DNA of 64,000 nucleotides from Pseudoruegeria sp. SHC-113. GTDB taxonomy: Bacteria; Pseudomonadota; Alphaproteobacteria; Rhodobacterales; Rhodobacteraceae. A program made the position numbers and the translations under genes. Location of the stretch: the NCBI RefSeq assembly GCF_025376885.1, contig NZ_JAHUBR010000005.1, positions 96,951 through 160,950 of the forward strand, written 5' to 3'. Positions 8,352 through 16,713 of the stretch are shown here, in pieces (positions within the stretch are counted from its first letter, which is position 1; the number at the start of each line of letters is the position of its first letter). A model generated the notes under the pieces. That model was not told where the DNA came from. It saw nothing but the letters and a program-made list of their open reading frames with translations, and made no database searches.

Positions 8352-9118
8352 TGGCTCTGGACGTTGCCCGGGGCCTGCGCCTGATCCTCGTGGCGCAGCT
8401 GGCGATGGCCGGTGTTCTGGTGGCCGCCGATGGGCTGGGGGCCTTGTCGGGCCTGTTCACGCCGTCCGCGCCCTTGCCCACCGGCCCTGTCTCCCCCGGC
8501 GATCAGACGCGCGAATACCGCCCCGACCGCACCCTGCCCACGCTGCGCCGCCCCGATGCGCCGCCGGGGCTGGAGCTGCCGCAGACCTTCTCTGACCGGC
8601 TGGAATTCGAGGAGCGGGAGATCGAAGGGCTTGGCAATGTCCTGCTGCTGTCGGGCACCATCGGCGAAGGCGACGCCGCGCGCTTCGCCGCCCATCTGGC
8701 CGAACGCGCCACACCGCCCGCCCGCATTGCCCTGCACAGCCCCGGCGGGATCGTGATGGAAGCTCTTGAGATCGGCCGCCGGATACGTGCGGACGGGCTC
8801 GATACGGTGGTGCCCTCCGGGGCCTATTGCCTGTCGAGCTGCCCCTATATCCTTGCCGCCGGGCCGGACCGCGCCGTGGGGCAGGGGGGCGTTGTGGGGG
8901 TGCATCAGCACTACTACGAGCAGCCGAAGTTTCTACCAGTTGTGATGGCGGTGGAGGGCATCCAGTTCGGGCAAGGGGAAACGCTGGAGTACCTGCTTGA
9001 GATGGGGATCGCGCCTGCTCTCATGGTGTTCTCGCTCAAAACCCCGCCCGAGCAGATCTATGCGCTAGTCGAGGAAGAGCTACTCGACACAAGGCTGGCG
9101 ACAGAAATCCTACCTTAG
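8351..9118 (+). CDS. membrane-anchored ClpP/SppA-like serine protease homologue (COG3904 type)
   Basis: A 255-residue protein with one N-terminal membrane segment (about 8-30), a Pro-rich linker and a ClpP-like crotonase-fold domain. Visible motifs are ALHSPGG (129-133, oxyanion/strand motif), SGAYCLSSCPYILAAG (residues 157-171, nucleophile Ser162 between Cys160 and Cys164) and VGVHQHY (His185). The C-x-S-x-C arrangement around the Ser is typical of COG3904 periplasmic-type proteins, in which the cysteines could form a disulfide. Translation is coupled (TGATG) to the preceding coiled-coil protein. Substrate unknown. Confidence 0.7.
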   Translation: MALDVARGLRLILVAQLAMAGVLVAADGLGALSGLFTPSAPLPTGPVSPGDQTREYRPDRTLPTLRRPDAPPGLELPQTFSDRLEFEEREIEGLGNVLLLSGTIGEGDAARFAAHLAERATPPARIALHSPGGIVMEALEIGRRIRADGLDTVVPSGAYCLSSCPYILAAGPDRAVGQGGVVGVHQHYYEQPKFLPVVMAVEGIQFGQGETLEYLLEMGIAPALMVFSLKTPPEQIYALVEEELLDTRLATEILP

Positions 9119-9124
9119 CGCGGC

Positions 9125-10165
9125 TCAGCCCCCCGGTACCCGCGCCTCCTGCGCGCGCAGCGAGGCCACGAGGGCGGCGAGGATGATCGCCACGCTGACC
9201 GTGCCAAGCGCCAGTTCCGGCAGGTGCACGGCGGATTTCAGCAGAAGCCCCGCCGAGAGCAGGAAGACCGAAAGAAACGCGCCGTTCTCAAGGTAGATGA
9301 AGCGCGAAAGGGTGCGGAACTCCACGAGGATGATCGTGAAGGCGCGCACATACATCGCGCCGATGCCAAGGCCGATGGCGATGAGGAAGAGGTTGGTCGT
9401 CAGGGCGAAGGCCCCGATCACCCCGTCGAAAGAAAAGCTGGCGTCGATCATTTCGAGGTAGAGGAAGCCGCCCAGCCCGGCGCGGGCGCTGTCGCTGACG
9501 GCGGGCCTGTCGAGCACCTGTGCGAGGGCCTCCAGCGCGAGGAAGGCCGCCACGCCCGCCCCGGCAGCGAGCAGGAACTCCAACTGACGGCCCGCAGGCT
9601 GCAGGGTGGCAAAGCCCGCCGCGACGGCGAGCGCCACCAGCGGCGGCGTGATGTGGCCGCGCCCAAGCCGCCGCAGCAGCACCTCGACACCGGGCAGCCA
9701 CGCGCCCTGCGCCGATTGCTGTCCGAAAAACGAGAGCGCCACCAGCATCAGGAACACCCCGCCGAAGGCGGCAATCGAGGGATGCGCGGCGGTGATGATC
9801 TCGGCGTAGCGGGCGGGATCGTTCACCGCCACATCCACCGCCGCCCAGGGCGCGATCCGCGCGGCGACGCAGACGATCGCCAGCGGAAAGACGATCCGCA
9901 TCCCGAAGACGGCGATCAGGATGCCCCATGTCAGGAAGCGCCGCCGCCAGAGCGCGCTCATATTGTCCAGCCGGTTGGCGTTGACCACGGCGTTGTCGAA
10001 GGAGAGCGCGATTTCCAGCCCGGCAAGGATCAGCGCGGTGGCCACGAAGCCCACGGCTTCCGCGCCGCCCGCCGTCATGCGCTGGCTCAGGGCCGCGGCG
10101 GCGGCGAGGCCGAGGAAGGTCACCAGAATCGGGGCGCGCAGGTGGCTGCTGGGGGTGGGCGGCAT
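9125..10165 (-). CDS. DUF475 family integral membrane protein (TerC-like)
   Basis: A 346-residue polytopic membrane protein. The motifs LEIALSFDNAVVNANRL (acidic residues within a helix) and LEMIDASFSFDGVIGAFALT repeat the E-x-x-L-S-x-D-N/G pattern of the TerC/DUF475 group, which is linked to metal-ion export or tellurite resistance in some relatives. The start MPPTPSSHLRAP at 10165 has AAGGAG about 10 bases upstream; the upstream in-frame extension overlaps the next promoter and is rejected. It is convergent with the protease gene (6-base gap), so transcription is monocistronic. Actual substrate unknown. Confidence 0.82.
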   Translation of the reverse strand: MPPTPSSHLRAPILVTFLGLAAAAALSQRMTAGGAEAVGFVATALILAGLEIALSFDNAVVNANRLDNMSALWRRRFLTWGILIAVFGMRIVFPLAIVCVAARIAPWAAVDVAVNDPARYAEIITAAHPSIAAFGGVFLMLVALSFFGQQSAQGAWLPGVEVLLRRLGRGHITPPLVALAVAAGFATLQPAGRQLEFLLAAGAGVAAFLALEALAQVLDRPAVSDSARAGLGGFLYLEMIDASFSFDGVIGAFALTTNLFLIAIGLGIGAMYVRAFTIILVEFRTLSRFIYLENGAFLSVFLLSAGLLLKSAVHLPELALGTVSVAIILAALVASLRAQEARVPGG

Positions 10166-10249
10166 GGGGTTTGGTCTCCTTGGAGCGGGGCAGGGCTGGC
10201 CAAGGGGATAGCCAAAGCCACGCCGCTCTTTCCCGGCGCGCGGGTTCGT

Positions 10250-10266
10250 GTTCCACTGAGCGAAAC
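10250..10266 (+). promoter_or_regulatory. candidate IclR-type operator, autoregulatory copy
   Basis: The 17-mer GTTCCACTGAGCGAAAC ends 17 bases before the ATG of the IclR/SMP-30 fusion gene. It is a semi-palindrome (GTTYCA...TGRAAC pattern). Read in reverse complement, the copy at 11993-12009 matches it at 13 of 17 positions. IclR-family regulators commonly bind such GTT(T/C)C-centred palindromes and repress their own gene. Confidence 0.55.
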
Positions 10267-10283
10267 AGAGGCGGGAGGAGCCG

Positions 10284-11972
10284 ATGGCAGAGGAGGCAGG
10301 CGGCGCGCGGCTGCTGGCGCGGGGGTTGAGCGTGCTCACAGCCCTTGGGGCCGCGCCGGGCGGGCTGAACTCGGCGCAGATTCAGGCGCGCACGGGGCTG
10401 GCGAAGGCGACGCTCTCGCGCATCCTCGCCACGTTGCGGGAGGCCGGGTTTGTGCGGCTGGGGGCGGATGGGCGGCGCTACACGCTGGGGCCGCAGCTTT
10501 TCGATCTGACGGCGGCGGCGCAGCCGGATCTGGCGCAGCGCGTGATCTTCCGTGCTGAAACCCAGCGGCTCGCCGATCTGCTGGAGCGCCCGGTGCGGCA
10601 TTGGCGGCTGGAGGGCGCAAGCCTGCAGGCCGAGGCGCTGATCCTGCCCTTCGGGATGGAGTCCGCGGGCGCGGCGGCGCAGGCGCAGGCGCCGCAGAAG
10701 ATCGCGCTGGACCGCTCCGCCGCCGGCACCGCCGTGCTGGCCGCGATGCCGCCGGAACGGCTCGCGCGGCTGCTGCCGGATCTGCCGGAATATTCCGCGC
10801 GCAACAGCGATCTGTCGCTGCGGCTTGGCGTCTGTGCCGCCACCGGCTTTTCCACATGGGACACCGGCGAAAGCCGCCATGACATCGCCGCCGCCGTGAT
10901 CGACGCCAGTGGCGCGCCGGTCGCCGCGCTTTGCGTTGCCAGCTTGCCCGGCGAGGTGAGCGAGGCCGAGCGCCACCGGATCGGGCGGCAGGTGGCGCTG
11001 GCGGCGCAGAAGGTCTCGATGGGGCGAAACCTGGGGCCGCGCAAACGCGATGTGAAAACGCCTCTGCCCAAGCCCACCAAGGCCGCGCTGTCCGCCGAGA
11101 TCGCCGTGATGGCGGGCGTGCCTGAGCCCGACAAGGTGGGCACGAGCCCGGCCTGGGACGCGCGCAGCCAGCGGCTGATCTGGGGCGACAGCCTTGGCGG
11201 TGCGCTGAACTGGCTGGCCCCCGGCGGGCAGGCGGGGCGGCTGCCTTTCGCCAGCCTGCCCGGCGCGGTGGTGCCCTTCTCCGGTGGGCGCGCCATCGTC
11301 GCCTCGCGGGATGGCATCGCCATCGTGGATTACCTGACAGGCCGCCGCCACGCCCTGAGCCACCCGGAGCCCGAAGACCCTCTGCGCCGCTTCTCTGTCG
11401 CCCGCGTCGGCCCGGACGGGCGGCTCTGGGTCGGCACATTGCAGCCCGCCGCGCCGGAAAGCACGGCGGAGGGGCGGCTTTACGCCTTCGGGCAGGACGG
11501 TAAGATCGAGAAGATGCTCACGCTGGAACGCGGCGTGAAGGGGCTTTGCTGGAGCCCGGACGGGGCCTTCCTCTATCTCACCGAGGCGGGCTCCCAGACG
11601 ATCCTGCGCTTCGAGATGACCCCGCGCAACCACCGCCCGGCCCACCCGCGCCGCTTTGCACGCCACACGGGCGCGGGCACGCCCAACGGGATCACGGTGG
11701 ATGCCGAGGGCTGCCTCTGGGCGGCGATCTACGGCGGCTGGCAGATCCTGCGGTTTGATCCCTCAGGCCGCCTGATCGGCAGCATCGATCTGCCGGTGCC
11801 GCTGCCCACGGGCCTGTGCTTTTTCGGCCGGAGCCTGCAGGAGCTTTTCGTCACCAACTGCCGCATGCATGTGCCTGCCGAGATCCTCGACGTGGCAGGG
11901 CAGGCAGGGGTGCCTTTGCGGATTCGGGTGCAGGCGCAGGGGGTGGCGCAGCCGGAGTTTCGCATGCCGTGA
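10284..11972 (+). CDS. IclR-family transcriptional regulator fused to an SMP-30/gluconolactonase-like domain
   Basis: A 562-residue fusion. Residues 9-75 form a winged helix-turn-helix (LNSAQIQARTGLAKATLSRILATL). About 80-250 form an IclR effector domain. About 280-555 form a six-bladed SMP-30/lactonase propeller (WDARSQRLIWGD, GPDGRLWVGTL, WSPDGAFLYLTEA, VDAEGCLWAAIYGG). The residues that bind the metal in SMP-30 enzymes (E18, N154, D204 in the human protein) fall on T287, K419 and N468 here, and substrate-contact N103 falls on S371. The propeller is therefore probably a ligand sensor and not an enzyme. Start ATG at 10284 follows GGGAGGAG. It precedes a peptide-type ABC importer and an amidohydrolase that it probably controls. 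Confidence 0.85.
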   Translation: MAEEAGGARLLARGLSVLTALGAAPGGLNSAQIQARTGLAKATLSRILATLREAGFVRLGADGRRYTLGPQLFDLTAAAQPDLAQRVIFRAETQRLADLLERPVRHWRLEGASLQAEALILPFGMESAGAAAQAQAPQKIALDRSAAGTAVLAAMPPERLARLLPDLPEYSARNSDLSLRLGVCAATGFSTWDTGESRHDIAAAVIDASGAPVAALCVASLPGEVSEAERHRIGRQVALAAQKVSMGRNLGPRKRDVKTPLPKPTKAALSAEIAVMAGVPEPDKVGTSPAWDARSQRLIWGDSLGGALNWLAPGGQAGRLPFASLPGAVVPFSGGRAIVASRDGIAIVDYLTGRRHALSHPEPEDPLRRFSVARVGPDGRLWVGTLQPAAPESTAEGRLYAFGQDGKIEKMLTLERGVKGLCWSPDGAFLYLTEAGSQTILRFEMTPRNHRPAHPRRFARHTGAGTPNGITVDAEGCLWAAIYGGWQILRFDPSGRLIGSIDLPVPLPTGLCFFGRSLQELFVTNCRMHVPAEILDVAGQAGVPLRIRVQAQGVAQPEFRMP

Positions 11973-11992
11973 CGCCCCCGCGCCGCCCGCGC

Positions 11993-12009
11993 GTTTCACT
12001 AGATGGAAC
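11993..12009 (-). promoter_or_regulatory. candidate IclR-type operator upstream of the ABC importer operon
   Basis: The plus-strand 17-mer GTTTCACTAGATGGAAC lies about 100 bases before the binding-protein ATG. Its reverse complement matches the element at 10250-10266 at 13 of 17 positions, including GTTCCA and GAAAC. The position fits promoter control of the importer operon by the upstream IclR fusion. Confidence 0.55.
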
Positions 12010-12111
12010 AAAATTCACGCTCGCTTCTGCGCTTTGTGCAGCGGCGGTACACCTCGAAAAGACGGTGCCGGTTGGAGGAAGCCGCAACGCCGCAAACAGG
12101 GAGGAGACCCA

Positions 12112-13710
12112 ATGACCACAAGATTTGATCCGTTCCGGGCGCAGGCGGGGACAGCCGCGCCCAAATCCGCAAAAGCGCGCCGGATGCTGGCCGCCGGGGC
12201 CTTTGCTCTGGCCCTGCCCTTGGCCGCGCCGCTGGCCGCGCAGGCCGAAACCATCGCCATCGCGGCGCTGGTGGAGCCGCCCTCGCTCGATGTGGCCAAC
12301 GCCTATAACGCCAACAGCCGCACCGTTCTGGGCAATGTCTTTGAAGGGCTCGTGGGCCGCGATGGTGCCACCAACGAATTCGTGCCCGAGCTCGCCACCG
12401 CCTGGGAGCAGATCGACGACAGCACCTGGCAGTTTACCTTACGCGACGGCGTGACTTTCCACGACGGCTCGCCCCTCACCGCCGCCGGTGTCGCCGAGGC
12501 GCTGGCTTATGTCTGGAGCAAGGACAACGGCTTCCAGATCCGCGCGCTTGGCGGGCCGGAGATGTCCTTTGAGGCCGTTTCGGACATGGTGGTGCAGGTG
12601 CAGACCGAAACCCCGGATCCGCTGCTGCTGACGCGCGTGTGGCAGACTTACGTTCCGTCCGCTGAACATATCCGCAGCCACCCGGAGGAATGGGGGCAGG
12701 TGGCCGTGGGCACCGGGCCTTACAAGGTGAAGGACTGGACGCGCGGCACCTCGATCACGCTGGAGGACAACGAAAGCTGGTGGGGCAGCTCCGCCGCCGA
12801 TGCCTATGGCGCGATTGATTTCACCGAGGCCACCTTCCTGTTCCGCCCCGAACCGGCTTCGCGCATCGCGGCGCTGCAGGCGGGCGAGGTGGATTTCTCC
12901 GAGCGCCTGCCGGGCGAGCTGTGCAAGGCCGCGCTGGCGGAGAACTGCATCGAGAGCCCGGACACGACCTCGACCTACTTCCGGCTCGACAGCACCAACC
13001 CGGTGCTGGCCGATCACCGCATCCGCGAGGCGATGTCGCTCGCGGTAGACCGCGAGACCATCGGTGAACTGCTTCTGGGCGGGGCCGCGCCCGCGACGAT
13101 GATCGTCGGCCCGGCGTCGACGGGCTACAACCGCGATCTCGCGCCGCTGCCCTACGACATGGAGAAAGCCCGCGCGCTGGTGGAGGCCGCCAAGGCCGAT
13201 GGCGTGCCGGTGGAGGCAACGCCGCTCAAGCTTGCCACCATGTCGGGCGGTTTCATCGGCAACGATCAGGTGATGGAGGTGATGCTGGAGCAACTCAAGC
13301 AGATCGGCATCACCAATGTGAGCGCCGAGGTGATGGAGCGCGGCCCGGCGTGGCAGGATGTGTTCATCCATGCGCCCAAGCCCACCGACCCGACCCGCGG
13401 GCTGATCGCGCTGCACAAGCACACCAACGATCCCTATGATTTCGCCTCCACGGTGATGGCGTTTTACACCTGCGAGGGGCGGCTTTCGGTGGCCTGCAAC
13501 CCCGAGATCGACGCCAAGATCGCCGCGGCTGTCTCGCTCGTGGGGGCGGAGCGTCAGGCGGCGCTCGCAGAGATCGCGGCGCTCACCTATCAGGATCTCT
13601 GGTACATCCCGCTGCACCACGAGGTGCGCTTTCACGGAATATCGGACAGGGTGAGCTTTGAGCCACCGCTGCATGCGGGCGTGCGCCTGACCGATATCAA
13701 GCTCAGGTAG
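12112..13710 (+). CDS. ABC transporter substrate-binding protein, peptide/opine/nickel type (SBP_bac_5)
   Basis: A 532-residue periplasmic binding protein. A long basic N-region (about 24 residues) precedes the hydrophobic core MLAAGAFALALPLAAPLAAQA, with predicted cleavage after AQA. Family motifs include EPPSLDVANAYNANSRTVLGNVFEGLVGRD, LRDGVTFHDGSPLTAAGVAEAL and VGTGPYKVKDW. The start ATG at 12112 has GGGAGGAGA just upstream; a methionine 24 residues later could be an alternative. It is the first gene of the importer operon. The substrate is unknown: this family carries peptides but also glycosides, opines and other small organics. Confidence 0.88.
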   Translation: MTTRFDPFRAQAGTAAPKSAKARRMLAAGAFALALPLAAPLAAQAETIAIAALVEPPSLDVANAYNANSRTVLGNVFEGLVGRDGATNEFVPELATAWEQIDDSTWQFTLRDGVTFHDGSPLTAAGVAEALAYVWSKDNGFQIRALGGPEMSFEAVSDMVVQVQTETPDPLLLTRVWQTYVPSAEHIRSHPEEWGQVAVGTGPYKVKDWTRGTSITLEDNESWWGSSAADAYGAIDFTEATFLFRPEPASRIAALQAGEVDFSERLPGELCKAALAENCIESPDTTSTYFRLDSTNPVLADHRIREAMSLAVDRETIGELLLGGAAPATMIVGPASTGYNRDLAPLPYDMEKARALVEAAKADGVPVEATPLKLATMSGGFIGNDQVMEVMLEQLKQIGITNVSAEVMERGPAWQDVFIHAPKPTDPTRGLIALHKHTNDPYDFASTVMAFYTCEGRLSVACNPEIDAKIAAAVSLVGAERQAALAEIAALTYQDLWYIPLHHEVRFHGISDRVSFEPPLHAGVRLTDIKLR

Positions 13711-13752
13711 GCTGCTGATCCTCCCCGGCTCCGGTCGCTTGCCTGAAACCAT

Positions 13753-13779
13753 CCCCCGCGCTCCTTCTGGGCGCGGGGG
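13753..13779 (+). promoter_or_regulatory. intercistronic RNA hairpin after the binding-protein gene
   Basis: Perfect inverted repeat CCCCCGCGC / GCGCGGGGG with a 9-nt loop, in the 126-base gap between the binding-protein gene and the first permease gene. No T-run follows. The placement matches the hairpins after oppA and sitA, consistent with higher expression of the binding protein. Confidence 0.55.
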
Positions 13780-13836
13780 AGCCCGACACCGCCCAAAAAG
13801 CCCCGCAACGGGCGCTTAGACCAAGAGGCCCCGACC

Positions 13837-14748
13837 GTGCAGACCTACATCCTGCGGCGCCTGTTCCAATCCTGTTTCGTGGCCGCGGCCGTGCTGATCC
13901 TTGTCTTCTTCGTGGGCCATGTGATCGGCGATCCGGTGGAGCTGATGCTCCCGGCCGAAGCCTCTGACGAGCTGATCGCGGAGATGCGCGCGAAATTCGG
14001 CTTCGATCAGCCGCTGTCCGTCCAGTTCGTCGCCTTCCTGCAGCGGGTGGCTACCGGCTTTGGCGACAGCCTCTGGCAGAAGGCCCCGGCGCTGGAGATC
14101 GCGCTGCAGCGGATCGTGCCGACGCTCTACCTCACGATGACGGTGCTGGCGCTTTCGCTGCCGCTCGCCCTGCTGCTGGGCACGCTTGCCGCGTTCAACG
14201 CAGGCACATGGATCGACCGTGCGATCACCGTCTTCACGCTGGGCGGCATTTCCACGGTGGATTTCTGGCTCGGGCTTCTGCTGATCATCGTCTTCTCGCT
14301 CACGCTGGGCTGGTTCCCGACCTCCGGCTACGGCTCCTTCTCCCACGTGGTGCTGCCCGCGCTGGCGCTCTCCTACCGTTCGGTAGGGCGCATGGCGCAG
14401 ATCACCCGCTCCGCGATGCTGGATGAATATGCCAAACCCTATATCCACGTGGCCCGCGCCAATGGCCTGCCGGAAACCACCGTCTTCGTGCATGCGCTGA
14501 AGAACGCCTCGATCCCGATCCTCACCATCGCGGGCGACGAGATGGCCATGCTGATGGGTGGCGCCATCGCGGTGGAGACCGTCTTCGCATGGCCCGGCAT
14601 CGGGCGGCTGCTGGTGCAGGCCATCTATCACCGCGATCTGTTCCTGATCGAGGCCGTCGTCACCGTGATCGTCGTGGTGATCATCCTCGTGAACCTGCTG
14701 ATCGACCTCGCCTACGCCTGGCTCGACCCGAAGCTGCGCTATGAGTGA
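13837..14748 (+). CDS. ABC transporter permease (DppB type)
   Basis: A 303-residue inner-membrane permease of the peptide/nickel family. It has an N-terminal helix (MQTYILRRLFQSCFVAAAVLILVFFV), the early GDPVELMLP motif, and the EAA loop (HVARANGLPETTVFVHALKNASIPILTI). The start is GTG at 13837 with AAGAGG about 10 bases upstream. The end overlaps the next permease by 8 bases. It forms the channel with the DppC-type partner. Confidence 0.9.
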   Translation: MQTYILRRLFQSCFVAAAVLILVFFVGHVIGDPVELMLPAEASDELIAEMRAKFGFDQPLSVQFVAFLQRVATGFGDSLWQKAPALEIALQRIVPTLYLTMTVLALSLPLALLLGTLAAFNAGTWIDRAITVFTLGGISTVDFWLGLLLIIVFSLTLGWFPTSGYGSFSHVVLPALALSYRSVGRMAQITRSAMLDEYAKPYIHVARANGLPETTVFVHALKNASIPILTIAGDEMAMLMGGAIAVETVFAWPGIGRLLVQAIYHRDLFLIEAVVTVIVVVIILVNLLIDLAYAWLDPKLRYE

Positions 14749-15718
14749 GGCCGCCGCGATGACCCCACCCGTGACCGAGGCCGCCTCCGCCCTGCCGGAC
14801 CGCCCTTCCGCCAGCCTTTACATGCGCGCGCTGCTGCGCGATCCGGTGACACTGGCCGCGCTTCTCTTCGTGCTGCTGCTGATCCTCTGCGCGGTGATGC
14901 CCGGCGTGCTTGCGCCCTATGATCCCACCGCGCAATCGCTGCGGATGCGCAACAGCCCGCCGCTCGCATGGCCCGCAGATGGCCCGGTGTACCTGCTCGG
15001 CTCCGATGCGCTTGGCCGGGACATCCTGAGCCGGATCATCTACTCGGCGCGGGTCTCGCTGCTGGTGGCGGTCTGCGGCGTGGCGGTCTCGGGCGCGATC
15101 GGCATCGCGGCGGGGGTGACAGCCGGAACCCTGCGCGGGCGCACCGATGATGTGATCATGCGGCTGGCCGATCTGCAGCTGGGTTTTCCTTTCCTGATGC
15201 TGGCGCTGCTGGTGCTCTATGCGCTGGGGCCGAGCCTTGCCAATATCATCCTGATCTTCGCCATCGTGCGCTGGCCTGTCTACGCGCGGGTGTCGCGGGG
15301 GCTGGCGATGTCCTTGCGGGAAGCGCCCTACGTGGAGGCCGCGCGGGCGCTGGGGGCCAGCAACAGCTGGATCATCCGCCGCCATATCCTGCCCAATATG
15401 TCCTCGCCGCTGATCGTGCTGGCGACGATGGAAGTGGCCAAGCTGATCCTCGCCGAAGCCACGCTCAGCTTTCTGGGCCTTGGCATCCAGCCGCCGGAAA
15501 GCTCTTGGGGGCTGATGGTGGCGGCGGGGCGCGATTACGTTTCGCTGGCGTGGTGGCTCGTGGCCTTCCCCGGCATGGCGATCTTCCTCACCGCGCTTTC
15601 GGCCAACCTGCTCGCCGCATGGCTGCGCGCTGTCTCTGATCCGGTGCAGCGCTGGCGCTGGCTGTTGCCGCGCAAACCCGCCCAGTCCGACACGAACGCC
15701 CGGAAGGCCCGCACATGA
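14741..15718 (+). CDS. ABC transporter permease (DppC type)
   Basis: A 325-residue inner-membrane permease. A cytoplasmic N-terminal tail of about 30 residues precedes the first helix (LAALLFVLLLILCAVMPGVL). The periplasmic loop carries LLGSDALGRDILSRIIYSARVS, the DppC hallmark, and the EAA loop is EAARALGASNSWIIRRHILPN. The gene overlaps its neighbours by 8 and 4 bases. Confidence 0.9.
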   Translation: MSEAAAMTPPVTEAASALPDRPSASLYMRALLRDPVTLAALLFVLLLILCAVMPGVLAPYDPTAQSLRMRNSPPLAWPADGPVYLLGSDALGRDILSRIIYSARVSLLVAVCGVAVSGAIGIAAGVTAGTLRGRTDDVIMRLADLQLGFPFLMLALLVLYALGPSLANIILIFAIVRWPVYARVSRGLAMSLREAPYVEAARALGASNSWIIRRHILPNMSSPLIVLATMEVAKLILAEATLSFLGLGIQPPESSWGLMVAAGRDYVSLAWWLVAFPGMAIFLTALSANLLAAWLRAVSDPVQRWRWLLPRKPAQSDTNARKART

Positions 15719-16713
15719 CCCGCCCCGCCACATCCGAAACGCCGCCCCTGCTGGACGTGCAGAGCCTGCGCGTCACCTTTGCCACCGATCTGGGCCAGGT
15801 GGCCGCCGTCAACGGCGTGGACATGCGCCTAGAGCGCGGTGAAACACTGGTGGTGCTGGGCGAAAGCGGCTCGGGCAAGAGCGTCACGGCGCAGGCCATC
15901 CTCGGGGTGGTGCCGCAGCCTCCGGGGCAGGTCAGCGCCGCGCGGCTGAGCTTCGAGGGGCAGGATCTGCTTGCACTGCCCGCGCGGGACTATCGCGCGC
16001 TGCGGGGCCGGGATATGGCGCTGATCTTTCAGGACGCGCTCACCTCGCTCAACCCGCGTTTCACCATCGGCACGCAGATCGTGCAGATGCTGCGCCATCA
16101 CCGCAAGCTCACGCGCGCGGCGGCCCGCGCCCGCGCCGAGGAGCTGCTTGCGCTCGTGGGTATCCCCGATCCGGCCGCCCGGCTGGAGGCCTACCCGCAC
16201 CAGCTCTCGGGCGGAATGCGCCAGCGCGCGCTGATCGCCATGGCCGTGGCGCTGGACCCGCGCCTGCTGATCGCCGATGAGCCAACGACCGCGCTCGACG
16301 TGACGGTGCAGGCGCAGGTGCTGGACCTGATGCAGAGCCTGCAAGCGCGCGCCGGGATGGGGCTGATCCTGATCACCCATGATCTGGCCGTGGCCGAGCG
16401 CATCGCCGATCAGGTGCTGGTGATGTATGCTGGTGAGATCGTGGAGCAGGCCCCGAAAGATGCGCTCTTCGCCCGCCCGGCGCACCCCTACACGCAGGGG
16501 CTGATGAACTCGATGCCGGGCCACAGCCGTCTTGGCCAGAAGCTGACCCCGATCCCCGGCTCGCCGCCCGATCTGCGCGCGCTGCCATCGGGCTGCCCTT
16601 TCCGCACCCGCTGCAGCAAGGCGCAAGCCATCTGCGCGGCGGAAAAGCCTACGCGCAAGGCGCTGTCCGCCACCCACAGCAGCCTCTGCCATTTCGCCGG
16701 AGACGCACCATGA
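15715..16713 (+). CDS. ABC transporter ATP-binding protein (DppD type)
   Basis: A 332-residue ATPase with GESGSGKSV (Walker A), SGGMRQRALIAMAV (signature), LIADEPTTALDVT (Walker B) and LILITHDLAVA (switch). The oligopeptide-transporter C-terminal extension (PSGCPFRTRCSKAQAIC) has the usual clustered cysteines. It overlaps the permease and the second ATPase gene by 4 bases each. Confidence 0.9.
   Translation: MTRPATSETPPLLDVQSLRVTFATDLGQVAAVNGVDMRLERGETLVVLGESGSGKSVTAQAILGVVPQPPGQVSAARLSFEGQDLLALPARDYRALRGRDMALIFQDALTSLNPRFTIGTQIVQMLRHHRKLTRAAARARAEELLALVGIPDPAARLEAYPHQLSGGMRQRALIAMAVALDPRLLIADEPTTALDVTVQAQVLDLMQSLQARAGMGLILITHDLAVAERIADQVLVMYAGEIVEQAPKDALFARPAHPYTQGLMNSMPGHSRLGQKLTPIPGSPPDLRALPSGCPFRTRCSKAQAICAAEKPTRKALSATHSSLCHFAGDAP

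Noticed and set aside
9288..11666. A 792-codon minus-strand open frame across the DUF475 and IclR fusion genes
   Set aside because: It is antisense to two well-supported genes, is rich in Arg, Pro, Gly and Ala and has no family motif; high G+C explains the lack of stops.
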